The notes under the pieces were generated by a model. The model was not told the origin of the DNA. It made no database searches and saw only the letters and a list, made by a program, of their open reading frames with translations. Shown here piece by piece: positions 17,489-24,945 of a DNA stretch of 41,351 nucleotides (the first letter of the stretch is position 1; each line of letters begins with the position of its first letter). Position numbers and translations under genes: made by a program. Source of the DNA: Pseudomonadota bacterium (GTDB taxonomy: Bacteria > Pseudomonadota > Gammaproteobacteria > Burkholderiales > Burkholderiaceae_C); contig JAKBBP010000024.1 of NCBI GenBank assembly GCA_021808445.1, positions 1 through 41,351 on the forward strand, written 5' to 3'.

Positions 17489-17928
17489 CCGCGCCATTCC
17501 TTCCCGGTCCCGATGGGTCGCCCTACCTCCGCACCATCGTCTGCGCGGAGATCCGGCGCAGCCCCATCCATGGATGGGGCCTGTTCGCGACCCGGGACAT
17601 CCACGAACTCGAGATCCTGTGCCTGCTCGACGGGCAGGTGGTCGACTGGGATTCCTACGCTGCGACACAGCAGGAGAGTCCCTACGGCGCCGCCACCGGC
17701 GCCATCTTCACGGAATGGAATGCCCTGGACCAGCACACACTGCTCGCGCGGGCCTTGCGCACGTCCTACGGCTACATCAACCATTCGAGGACCCCGAACC
17801 TCGCGCTGAGACAGGCACCGCTCGTGCTGATGGCCAGGTCCAGGATCGAGGCCGGTCAGGAACTGACCCTGGACTATCGCGCAGAGCCGCTTCGCGATGC
17901 TTATGTGCGTTGCGCGACCTATCTATGA
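17485..17928 (+). CDS. SET-domain protein lysine methyltransferase
   Basis: The 147-residue protein is essentially a bare SET domain. It has the cofactor loop SPIHGWGLFA (HGWG at 29-32), the signature YINHSRTPNL (NHS at 99-101, PN at 104-105) and the closing ELTLDY motif with the catalytic-type Tyr131. Such enzymes transfer methyl from S-adenosylmethionine to lysine side chains. Stand-alone bacterial SET proteins are known but few have identified targets. There is no post-SET cysteine cluster. It overlaps both neighbours by 4 bases (ATGA at each junction), so all three proteins should be made together, and one of the partners may be its substrate; this last point is inference. Confidence 0.88.
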   Translation: MTAPFLPGPDGSPYLRTIVCAEIRRSPIHGWGLFATRDIHELEILCLLDGQVVDWDSYAATQQESPYGAATGAIFTEWNALDQHTLLARALRTSYGYINHSRTPNLALRQAPLVLMARSRIEAGQELTLDYRAEPLRDAYVRCATYL

Positions 17929-19244
17929 CCACCATCACCATCACGGGCATTCAACCCCTGTGGCCCAAACAGAATTCCGATTATTTTCGATGTCTCCATG
18001 ACCATCCCTCCGGCCATGGGGACGAGTCGGAGAGCGGCCCGGACTTCCTCGCCGGCATCGAGGCGATCTACGACCACCGCTTCCACTCGGTCAGCACCAT
18101 CTGGGATTCGGTCGAGGACGATGCGGGCCTTGGAGAGTATCGGGCGAAGGCCTATCTCCGCCACGATCGCGCGCTATCCCTCTACTGCATCATCTATGAG
18201 CTGACACCCCGGGATCCCAGGGTTTTTTTCGAGAGCAACCGGCTGGATCCGAGCACCCTCGACCGGGTTCGCTCCCTGATCAACCTCGGTCGCGAGGACC
18301 TGCGGGCGCCATGGGCAAGGCAGGTGGAAGCTTCCCCCCGCATCACGCAAGCCTCCCTGCGGAACCTGGTCATCCCGCGGGACAGCTGCAACATCACCAT
18401 CAGCATCCAGGACGCGATCGAGAGCGTGCAGCAGATCCGGGAAGATGCCGGGCTGCTGGCGGATGCGAACGCCGACGCCAACGCCAACGCCAACACCGCC
18501 CATCATTGCCGGATCCTTCGCAATCACCGGAACCAGCTCGAGCGCGTGGGGGTCGACATCACCCGGATCGAGCTGTCCAACGAGGTGCTCGTGGTCACCG
18601 GCGGGAGAATGCACCTCGTGTTCGCGAAGGAATCCAGGGATGTGCTGGCCCTGCTTCCGACCCTCGCGCACGCGCAATACGCATGGTTTTTCTCGGATCA
18701 GTTGACCCGCTGCGCTTCCGAACTGCATTTCGAACTCTGGAATGACAAGCGGATGGCGGCGGGCGCGAGGCAGCCTGCACGGTCGGCGCGGGATGAACTG
18801 TTCGAAAGCACGGAGAATTTCATCCATGCGATGGAGACCTTCCTGATGCGCCACGAGTTCACGAAGCGCTCGCTCGAAGGGGCCACCGACGCGATCTACT
18901 CCGCGATCGATCGCAAGTGGAGAATCGAGGATTCCCTGAAAGCGACCCGCCGCTATATCCGGTTCCTGTCCGGTTTCAGGAGCTCCGAGCAGAACAGGCT
19001 CGAGCGCATGCACGAGCGAAGAATCGCCTCCATCGGCTTGTTCCTGGCGCTGCTGGGGTCGATTTCCATCGTGGCATCCGTCGTCGGGATGCTGGATGTG
19101 TTCGAGAAATTCCGGACCGCGGTGGACTACTGGAGAACCATGTCGCGGAGCAGCCTCGCCGTCGACGGGCTCCTCTCGGTCGCCGGGGCATCGGTGCTGT
19201 CGACCGCGCTCGTCCTCCTGCGCAAGGCCTCGAAGGAGGCCTGA
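17925..19244 (+). CDS. Unrecognised protein with two C-terminal membrane helices, CorA-like layout
   Basis: I do not recognise a family for this 439-residue protein. The N-terminal 300 residues are soluble and mixed alpha/beta, with a low-complexity stretch ADANADANANANT around 180-195. A long charged helical region follows (about 285-366), then two membrane helices near 367-388 and 411-433, ending in basic residues (LLRKASKEA). A long helix, first membrane span ending in GML, short loop, second span and basic tail is the order seen in CorA-type magnesium channels, where GML would be GMN. The N-terminal half does not resemble CorA to me. Its start overlaps the SET gene stop (ATGA). Confidence 0.7.
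   Translation: MTTITITGIQPLWPKQNSDYFRCLHDHPSGHGDESESGPDFLAGIEAIYDHRFHSVSTIWDSVEDDAGLGEYRAKAYLRHDRALSLYCIIYELTPRDPRVFFESNRLDPSTLDRVRSLINLGREDLRAPWARQVEASPRITQASLRNLVIPRDSCNITISIQDAIESVQQIREDAGLLADANADANANANTAHHCRILRNHRNQLERVGVDITRIELSNEVLVVTGGRMHLVFAKESRDVLALLPTLAHAQYAWFFSDQLTRCASELHFELWNDKRMAAGARQPARSARDELFESTENFIHAMETFLMRHEFTKRSLEGATDAIYSAIDRKWRIEDSLKATRRYIRFLSGFRSSEQNRLERMHERRIASIGLFLALLGSISIVASVVGMLDVFEKFRTAVDYWRTMSRSSLAVDGLLSVAGASVLSTALVLLRKASKEA
18462..18497. repeat. 6-bp repeats encoding Asn-Ala/Asp-Ala units
   Basis: Repeats of GCCAAC/GCCGAC within the 439-residue membrane protein gene give the peptide ADANADANANANT. The unit keeps the frame, so its length can vary without breaking the gene. 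Confidence 0.7.
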
Positions 19245-19279
19245 GGCCGGCGGCCCGCGGCCCCCGGCCTCAGGCCTCC
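19235..19279. terminator. Bidirectional hairpin between convergent genes
   Basis: A perfect 16-bp inverted repeat, GGAGGCCTGAGGCCGG at 19235-19250 and its complement at 19264-19279, encloses a 13-base loop. It overlaps the stop codon of the SET operon's last gene and ends just before the stop of the convergent M20 gene. It lacks T-runs, but position and stability fit a two-way terminator. Confidence 0.65.
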
Positions 19280-19283
19280 GGCC

Positions 19284-20555
19284 TCAGGCCGGATCGAGCA
19301 GGTCGAGCAGGGTGCGGGCGATGACCTGGGTCGCGCGGCGCAGGTCTTCGAGCACGATGTGCTCGTCGGCACGCTTGGCGTTGCTCTCCCGCACGGTGCG
19401 GGGCCCGGCGCCGTAGAGCACGGCCGGGATGCCGTGCTCGGCGTACAGCCGCACATCGGTGTAGAGCGGCGTGCCGAGGATGGGGATGTCTTCCCGGAAC
19501 AGGGACCGGGCGTGGCGCTGCAGCGGCACGGCGAGCTTCTCGTGACCGGCCAGCGGCGTGAGGGCGCGCGCGAGCAGCATGCGCCGGATGTCCACCGAGA
19601 CCCCGGGGATGGTGGCGGCCGCCTGCGTGATGAGCTGGCGCAAGTGGGCCTCGACCTCGGACGGGTCTTCCTCCGGGATCATGCGGCGGTCGAGCTTGAG
19701 GATGACCTTGCCCGGCACCACGTTGGTGTTGGTCCCCCCCTGGATCCATCCGACGTTCAGGTAGGGGTGGTCGATGCCCGGAACCCCGGAGTGGCGCTCG
19801 CGAAGCACGGCGTTGTGCGCGTACAGGGCGTTCAGGATGGCCACGGCGCCCTGCAGCGCGTCGACGCCGGTGTGCGGGATCGCGGCATGCGCCATGACCC
19901 CGTGCACGGTCACCTCGAGCTGCAGGCAGCCGTTGTGGGCGTTGACCACCTGGTAGCTGAAGCCGGCGGCGATTTCCAGGTCGGGGCGGGTCAGTCCGTG
20001 ATCGAGCAGCCAGCCGGGGCCCAGGGTGCCGCCGAACTCTTCGTCGTAGGTGAAGTGCAATTCGACTCCGCCCCGTAGCGCAAGGCCCAGGGCCTCGATC
20101 GCGCGCACGGCGAAGGTGAAGGTGGTGAAGTCGCATTTGCTGACGGCGGAGGCGCGGCCGTAGAGCTTGCCGTCGACGATCTCGCCACCATAGGGGTCGT
20201 GGGTCCACCCTTCCCCGGGCGGCACGACGTCGCCGTGGGCATTGAGCGCGATCACGGGGCCGCCGGCTCCGTAGCTGCGGCGCACGATGAGATTGGTGAT
20301 GGACTGCAGGCCCTGCTCCCGGCACAGCGCCGGGGGAATCGCGATCTTCTCGGCGTGCATGCCGAATCCGGCCAGCAGCTCGGCGGTGCGCTCGGCATGG
20401 GGGGCGTTGTTGCCGGGCGGCGTGTCGGTGGGTACGCGCACCAGTTCCTGCAGCATGCGGGTCTGCTCGTCGAAGTGGGCGTCGATCCAGCGGTCGAGCG
20501 CCGTGTATCCGGCCTCCCGGGTGACGGGAACGGTTGCTTCGGTGAGTGAGTTCAT
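19284..20555 (-). CDS. M20-family metallopeptidase/amidohydrolase
   Basis: This 423-residue enzyme belongs to the ArgE/DapE/carboxypeptidase G2 group. It has the first metal and general acid motif NAHGDVVPPGEGW and the catalytic glutamate pair YDEEFGG. The second-metal motif, normally GRGxxDMKGG, reads GRASAVSKCDF, so the bridging Asp is not in its usual place; I recall a subfamily with a similar VSKSDF form. The last histidine region reads KRADEHIV. The substrate is unknown, and from context it may be an N-carbamoyl or ureido compound. Its start overlaps the stop of the UraD-AllC gene (ATGA), making it the last gene of the allantoin operon. Confidence 0.82.
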   Translation of the reverse strand: MNSLTEATVPVTREAGYTALDRWIDAHFDEQTRMLQELVRVPTDTPPGNNAPHAERTAELLAGFGMHAEKIAIPPALCREQGLQSITNLIVRRSYGAGGPVIALNAHGDVVPPGEGWTHDPYGGEIVDGKLYGRASAVSKCDFTTFTFAVRAIEALGLALRGGVELHFTYDEEFGGTLGPGWLLDHGLTRPDLEIAAGFSYQVVNAHNGCLQLEVTVHGVMAHAAIPHTGVDALQGAVAILNALYAHNAVLRERHSGVPGIDHPYLNVGWIQGGTNTNVVPGKVILKLDRRMIPEEDPSEVEAHLRQLITQAAATIPGVSVDIRRMLLARALTPLAGHEKLAVPLQRHARSLFREDIPILGTPLYTDVRLYAEHGIPAVLYGAGPRTVRESNAKRADEHIVLEDLRRATQVIARTLLDLLDPA

Positions 20556-22321
20556 GATGTGGCGAGTTGGTCGAGCATTCGGGTGAAGGCGGCGCAGGCG
20601 AGGTCGAGGTCGTCGGCGGTGCTGGATTCCAGCGGGTTGTGGCTGATGCCGGCATGCTCCCCGCGCACGAACAGCATGGCCTGGGGCATCACGGTGTGCA
20701 GCTTCATCGCGTCGTGGCCGGCGCCGCTGGGCAGGCGATGCAGGGGCAGGCCCAGGGAGCTGACGGCCTGCTCCCAGCGGCCCTGCCAGGTGGCGTCGCT
20801 GGGGGCGGCCGACTCGCGCATGGCCTCTTCCACGGAATACCGGAGCCCGCGTCGGGAGCTCAGGGCCGCGAGCTCGGCCAGGACGTCGTCGCGAAGCCGG
20901 TCGCGCTGGGCGTCGCTCGGCGCGCGCAGGTCCAGGCTGAAGCGGCAGCGCCCGGGCACCACGTTGATCGAGCCGCCGGGCACCTCGAGCAGCCCGACGG
21001 TGCCCACGCTGTCGCCGTCGGCCGAGGCGCGGCCTTCGACGTACAGGGCCAGCTCGGCGGCCGCGCAGGCGGCATCGCGCCGCACGCGCATGGGCGTCGT
21101 GCCGGCATGGCTGGCCATGCCGAGGATCTCGCCGACGTAGCGCACGCTGGCGTTGATCGAGGTCACGATGCCCAGCGGCAGGTCGAGGTCATTGAGCACG
21201 GGCCCCTGCTCGATGTGGACTTCGACAAAGCCGAGGTAGCGCGCCGGATCGCGTCGCAGCGCGGCGATGGCGGCCAGGTCCCCGGGCAGGCCGGCGTGGC
21301 GCATCGCGTCGCGCATGAGGATCCCGTCGCGATCGGGTTGGTCCAGCCAGTCCGCGCGGAAGTTGCCCACCAGCGCTCCGGAACCCAGGAAGGTGGCCTT
21401 GTAGCGCTGGCCCTCCTCCTCGGCGAAGGCCACGACCTCCAGCCCGAAGGGCAGCCGCCGCCCGGCGCGGTGCAGGGCACGCACGCAGGCCATGGGGATG
21501 AAGTGACCGATGCGGCCATCGTATCGGCCGGCGTTGCGCACCGTGTCATAGTGGCTGCCGGTGAGCAGGCGCCGCGCTGCCGGGTCGTCGCCGTGATAGA
21601 TGCCGACCACGTTGCCCACGGCATCGATGTCCACCTGGTCGAAGCCGCAGTCGCGCATGGTGGCGGCGATCTCGGCCGCGGCCGCGCGATGCGCATCGCT
21701 GAGGTAGGTCACGGTGAGCCTGGCCGGGACGTCCCCGGCCTGCTCGCTGTGCCGGGCGAGCCGCTCGCACCAGTCCCAGACGAGGTTGCCCTGCTCGGGC
21801 ACGAAGCCGAAGCGTTCGTTCAGGCGCAGTTCGGCGATGCGGTGCATCTGACGCAGGGCCTCGGCGAATTCGAATTCCGGCGGGTTGTCGATGCGACGCT
21901 CGAGGGTGGCGAGGATCTGCTCCGCGGGCAGTCCCGTGCCGCGCGGTCCGCGCAGCGCGAGGACGAAGGGCCAGCCCAGGCGCTCCCGGTACGCGGCCTC
22001 CAGCGCCTGGATGCGGGCAAGCTCGGCGGGCGCGCAGCCCGCCAGCGAGGTGCCACCCGTGCCATCGCTCGACCCGGCGGGGTGCTGGCGACCGGGCGCG
22101 TCCTGGTCCGCCAGCGCCGGGTGGGCGCGCAGCAGCGCAAGCTGCTCGTCGCGGCTGGCCTGGCGCACCGTGCGGACCAGCGCATGCTTGAGCGCCGCCA
22201 GGCTGGGAAAGGGCCGTGCCGGCAGGGTGCGCGCGGCGACCCAGGGGGCCGGGTACACGCCCTCCAGCGCGGTGGCGTACCCGGCCTGCGTGGCCTCGTT
22301 GAGCTGCGCGAGGGTGGACAT
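20552..22321 (-). CDS. Fused OHCU decarboxylase-like (UraD) and allantoate amidohydrolase-like (AllC) protein
   Basis: This 589-residue protein joins two purine-catabolism domains. Residues 1-165 are a UraD domain (LLRAHPAL with H67, then RIQALEAAYRERLGWPFVLALRG). Residues 175-589 are an M20 hydantoinase/carbamoylase-type allantoate amidohydrolase: GSHYDTVRNAGRYDGRIG, AFAEEEGQRY, VEVHIEQGPVL, and PSGAGHDAMKL with GISHNPLE. The AllC half has all expected metal ligands and should hydrolyse allantoate to ureidoglycine or ureidoglycolate with ammonia release. In the UraD half the SxxEQ motif reads SSDGT (84-88), so the catalytic Glu87 is Gly. It starts two bases after the puuE stop. Confidence 0.88.
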   Translation of the reverse strand: MSTLAQLNEATQAGYATALEGVYPAPWVAARTLPARPFPSLAALKHALVRTVRQASRDEQLALLRAHPALADQDAPGRQHPAGSSDGTGGTSLAGCAPAELARIQALEAAYRERLGWPFVLALRGPRGTGLPAEQILATLERRIDNPPEFEFAEALRQMHRIAELRLNERFGFVPEQGNLVWDWCERLARHSEQAGDVPARLTVTYLSDAHRAAAAEIAATMRDCGFDQVDIDAVGNVVGIYHGDDPAARRLLTGSHYDTVRNAGRYDGRIGHFIPMACVRALHRAGRRLPFGLEVVAFAEEEGQRYKATFLGSGALVGNFRADWLDQPDRDGILMRDAMRHAGLPGDLAAIAALRRDPARYLGFVEVHIEQGPVLNDLDLPLGIVTSINASVRYVGEILGMASHAGTTPMRVRRDAACAAAELALYVEGRASADGDSVGTVGLLEVPGGSINVVPGRCRFSLDLRAPSDAQRDRLRDDVLAELAALSSRRGLRYSVEEAMRESAAPSDATWQGRWEQAVSSLGLPLHRLPSGAGHDAMKLHTVMPQAMLFVRGEHAGISHNPLESSTADDLDLACAAFTRMLDQLATS

Positions 22322-22323
22322 GG

Positions 22324-23271
22324 TCACTCCCAGACGAAGGCGGTGGCGGCATCGAAGGGATGCTCGGCCTGCCAGTGCCGCGCGATGTCGATGCGCCGGG
22401 CGACCCACACGCGGTCGTGGCGCTGCACATGGTCCAGGAAGCGCTGCAGCGCGCGGATGCGCCCGGGCCTGCCGAGCAGGCGCGCGTGCATGCCGATGCT
22501 GAGCATCTTGGGCCGATCCTCGCCTTCGGCGTAGAGCGCGTCGAAACTGTCGCGCAGATAGACGAACATGTCCTCGGCCTGCGCGAAACCCTGGGGCAGC
22601 GCGAAGCGCATGTCGTTGGTGTCGAGGGTGTAGGGCACGACCAGATGGGGGCTGAGGCTGCCGTCGGTCCTGCGCACCTGCAGCCAGAAGGGCAGGTCGT
22701 CGCCGTAGTAGTCGCTGTCGTAGGCGAAGCCGCCGAAGTCGGCCACCAGTCGGCGCGTGTGGGGACTGTCCCGTCCGGTGTACCAGCCCAGGGGCCGCAC
22801 GCCGCAGACGGCCTCGATGGCCGCCATGCCCCGCTGCATGTGCTCGCGCTCCGTGGCTTCGTCCAGGTTCTGGTAGTGGATCCAGCGCCAGCCGTGACAG
22901 GCGATTTCGTGGCCGAGTTCCACGCAGGCGCGGGCGAGTTCGGGAGTGCGCTGCAGGGCCATGCCCACGCCGAACACGGTAAGCGGCAGCTTGCGGCGCT
23001 CGAATTCGCGAAGGATGCGCCATGCGCCGGCGCGGCTGCCGTATTCGTAGATGCTCTCCATGCTCAAGTGGCGCGCGGGATAGGCCGCGGGATTGAACAG
23101 CTCGGAGAGGAATTGTTCGCTGCCGGAGTCGCCGTGCAGCACGCTGTTCTCCCCGCCCTCCTCGAGATTGAGCACGAACTGCAACGCCACGCGGGCGTGG
23201 CCGGGCCAGCGGGCATGCGGCGGGTTGCGGCCGTAGCCGACGAGGTCGCGGGGATAGGCTTGCGTGGTCAT
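22324..23271 (-). CDS. puuE: Allantoinase PuuE (polysaccharide-deacetylase type)
   Basis: The 315-residue enzyme matches metal-light allantoinases of the PuuE/HpxB type, which open the allantoin ring to allantoate. Motifs are YPRDLVGYGRNPPHARWPG at the N-terminus, LQFVLNLEEGGENSVLHGD, HEIACHGWRWIHYQNL and YTLDTNDMRFALPQGF. The ATG at 23271 has no clear ribosome binding site; the region before it, up to the gntR stop, is instead filled by 11-bp repeats. It sits between the regulator gene and the UraD-AllC gene, in pathway order. Confidence 0.92.
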   Translation of the reverse strand: MTTQAYPRDLVGYGRNPPHARWPGHARVALQFVLNLEEGGENSVLHGDSGSEQFLSELFNPAAYPARHLSMESIYEYGSRAGAWRILREFERRKLPLTVFGVGMALQRTPELARACVELGHEIACHGWRWIHYQNLDEATEREHMQRGMAAIEAVCGVRPLGWYTGRDSPHTRRLVADFGGFAYDSDYYGDDLPFWLQVRRTDGSLSPHLVVPYTLDTNDMRFALPQGFAQAEDMFVYLRDSFDALYAEGEDRPKMLSIGMHARLLGRPGRIRALQRFLDHVQRHDRVWVARRIDIARHWQAEHPFDAATAFVWE

Positions 23272-23286
23272 GGGCCGACTGGACAG

Positions 23287-23330
23287 GACTTGGAGGGGAC
23301 TTGGCGAAGACTTGGCGAGGACTTGGAGAG
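23287..23330. repeat. Four 11-bp tandem repeats between gntR and puuE
   Basis: Units GACTTGGAGGG, GACTTGGCGAA, GACTTGGCGAG and GACTTGGAGAG follow one another exactly at 11-bp spacing. They fill most of the 62-base gap, immediately upstream of the puuE start on the minus strand, where a ribosome binding site would be expected nearby. Confidence 0.9.
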
Positions 23331-23333
23331 GGG

Positions 23334-24092
23334 TCAGGCGACGTGGCCGCCCAGCGCCTTGGCCAGATCGGCGCTGCTGATCCTCGGGTGATACAGCAGG
23401 CTGCTCTCGGTGGCCAGCAGATGGGCTTCCATCAGGGCCTTGGCCTCGGCCACGTTGCGCGCCTCCAGCGCCTTGAGAATGGCGACATGTTCGTCCGAGG
23501 AATGCTGCGCGGCGCGTGAGGATTGGTACATCAGGGTGATGAGCGCGCAGCGCGAGATCAGCTCCGACAGGATCTGTGCCAGTACGTGGTTTCCGATGCG
23601 CTCGGCCATGAGCACGTGGAAATCGCCCAGCAGCCTCGTGCGCCCGGTGACGTCGACCCGGCTGACCACCGCCTGCTCCTGCTTGAGGTGGGCACGCAGG
23701 GCCCGGAAGTCGCCGGGCGTGGCCTGCTCGCAAAAGGCTTCGACCAGATGCTGCTCGAGCATGCGGCGTACCGCGAACACCTGCTGGGCCTCCTCCACGG
23801 AGGGTTGCGCCACGAAGGCGCCGCGGGCGGGTTCGAGGGTCACCAGGTGATCGCGCGCGAGCTGGAACAGGGCCTGGCGCACGATGGTGCGAGACACCCC
23901 GTAGATCGCCGCGATCTTCTGCTCGGTGAGCTTGGCCCCGGGTGCCAGACGGTGCTCGATGATGGCCGTGGTGATGGCGCCGACGATGATCTGCGTGGAG
24001 TCGGCCAGCGGCGTGTCGGTGCCGGCGACCGCGCTCACGGCCTGGTCCGCGGAAGCCTGGAGCCCGGAAGGAGTTTTGCGGCGCGCGTTCAT
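23334..24092 (-). CDS. GntR-family (FCD subfamily) transcriptional regulator
   Basis: The 252-residue protein has an N-terminal winged helix (QIIVGAITTAIIEHRLAPGAKLTEQKIAAIYGVSRTIVRQAL, about 33-73). An FCD ligand-binding domain follows (VFAVRRMLEQHLVEAF, DFHVLMAERIGNHVL, SSDEHVAILKALEARNVAEAKALMEAHL). By position it is the HpxS-like controller of the allantoin operon and probably senses a ureide. The ATG at 24092 is the conventional start; the frame stays open upstream and the 12-bp repeats there would encode a CxxxC series if translation began earlier. Likely operators lie before the permease gene at the operon head. Confidence 0.88.
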   Translation of the reverse strand: MNARRKTPSGLQASADQAVSAVAGTDTPLADSTQIIVGAITTAIIEHRLAPGAKLTEQKIAAIYGVSRTIVRQALFQLARDHLVTLEPARGAFVAQPSVEEAQQVFAVRRMLEQHLVEAFCEQATPGDFRALRAHLKQEQAVVSRVDVTGRTRLLGDFHVLMAERIGNHVLAQILSELISRCALITLMYQSSRAAQHSSDEHVAILKALEARNVAEAKALMEAHLLATESSLLYHPRISSADLAKALGGHVA

Positions 24093-24135
24093 GGTCTCAG
24101 TTCTCGCAAGGGTTTGGGCATCGGGGCGGCCTGGG

Positions 24136-24183
24136 CATCGCGGAGGACATCGTGGAGGACATCGGAGAGTGCATCGCGGCGGG
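24136..24183. repeat. Four 12-bp tandem repeats upstream of gntR
   Basis: Units CATCGCGGAGGA, CATCGTGGAGGA, CATCGGAGAGTG and CATCGCGGCGGG are contiguous, 44 bases before the gntR start on the minus strand. Each carries CATCG, so the transcript strand has CGATG every 12 bases. Confidence 0.9.
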
Positions 24184-24216
24184 TTGGCCTGCGGGGATCG
24201 CGGGGGCTTCGGCGCG

Positions 24217-24945
24217 CTAGCGCGCGAGCCGGGCAAGGCCGCATTGCGGCTTGTCCGGCGGCGAGGCCCAGGGCCCCCGCTTGCTGGTCTTCAGGCCCAG
24301 GGCGGCCAGCGACTCGGCGAATTTGACCGCCACGGCCACGCCATCGATGACCGGGACGCCGAGTTCCCCGGAAAGCCAGCGGCACAGGTCGGTCATGCCG
24401 GCACAGCCCAGCACGATGGACTCGCAGCGATCTTCCTGCAGGGCACGCAGGCATTCGTCGCGAATCAGGGCGCGGGCGTTCTTGCTCGGATCCTCCAGGT
24501 CCAGCACGGGCACATCGGCGGCCCGCACGTTCCGGCAGAAACGCAGCATGCCGTAGCGCTCGGCGAGGTGCCATGCCATGCCGGTGGTGCGCGCCAGCGT
24601 GGTGACCACGCTGAAGGAAGGGGCCACCAGGCTGGCAGCGTGCATCGCGGCTTCCGCGATGCCGATCACCGGGCCCCGGGCCTGTTCGCGCGCCGCCTCC
24701 AGGCCCGGATCGCCAAAGCAGGCGATGACGTAGGCGTCACAGCCCCGCGCTTCCCCATCCTGGATGCAGCGCAGGAGGCCGGGAACGCTCAGCGCCTCCT
24801 CGGTATGGCACTCGATGGACGCCGGAGAGTCCACCGGATTGACCGCCTGGACCACGGTGCCGGGCGCCGCGACCTCGGCGGCGACCGCGCCGATCTTGGC
24901 CGTCATGCTGGCCGTGGAGTTGGGATTGACGATCAGGATGTTCAT
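24217..24945 (-). CDS. Asp/Glu/hydantoin racemase family protein, probable allantoin racemase
   Basis: The 242-residue protein begins MNILIVNPNSTASMTAKI, as hydantoin and allantoin racemases do. It has the two catalytic cysteine motifs IACFGDPGL and VLGCAGMTDL. Such enzymes interconvert (R)- and (S)-allantoin or 5-substituted hydantoins. Next to PuuE and a GntR regulator, the layout matches the hpxSAB group of Klebsiella, where HpxA is allantoin racemase; I therefore favour allantoin over hydantoin. Its start overlaps the permease stop codon (ATGA). Confidence 0.88.
   Translation of the reverse strand: MNILIVNPNSTASMTAKIGAVAAEVAAPGTVVQAVNPVDSPASIECHTEEALSVPGLLRCIQDGEARGCDAYVIACFGDPGLEAAREQARGPVIGIAEAAMHAASLVAPSFSVVTTLARTTGMAWHLAERYGMLRFCRNVRAADVPVLDLEDPSKNARALIRDECLRALQEDRCESIVLGCAGMTDLCRWLSGELGVPVIDGVAVAVKFAESLAALGLKTSKRGPWASPPDKPQCGLARLAR

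Noticed and set aside
20567..22534. A 655-codon open frame on the plus strand
   Set aside because: It is antisense to the clearly recognised UraD-AllC gene and has no family resemblance.
23287..24183. A CRISPR array from the short repeats
   Set aside because: The repeats are contiguous 11- and 12-bp units without spacers and no cas genes are present.
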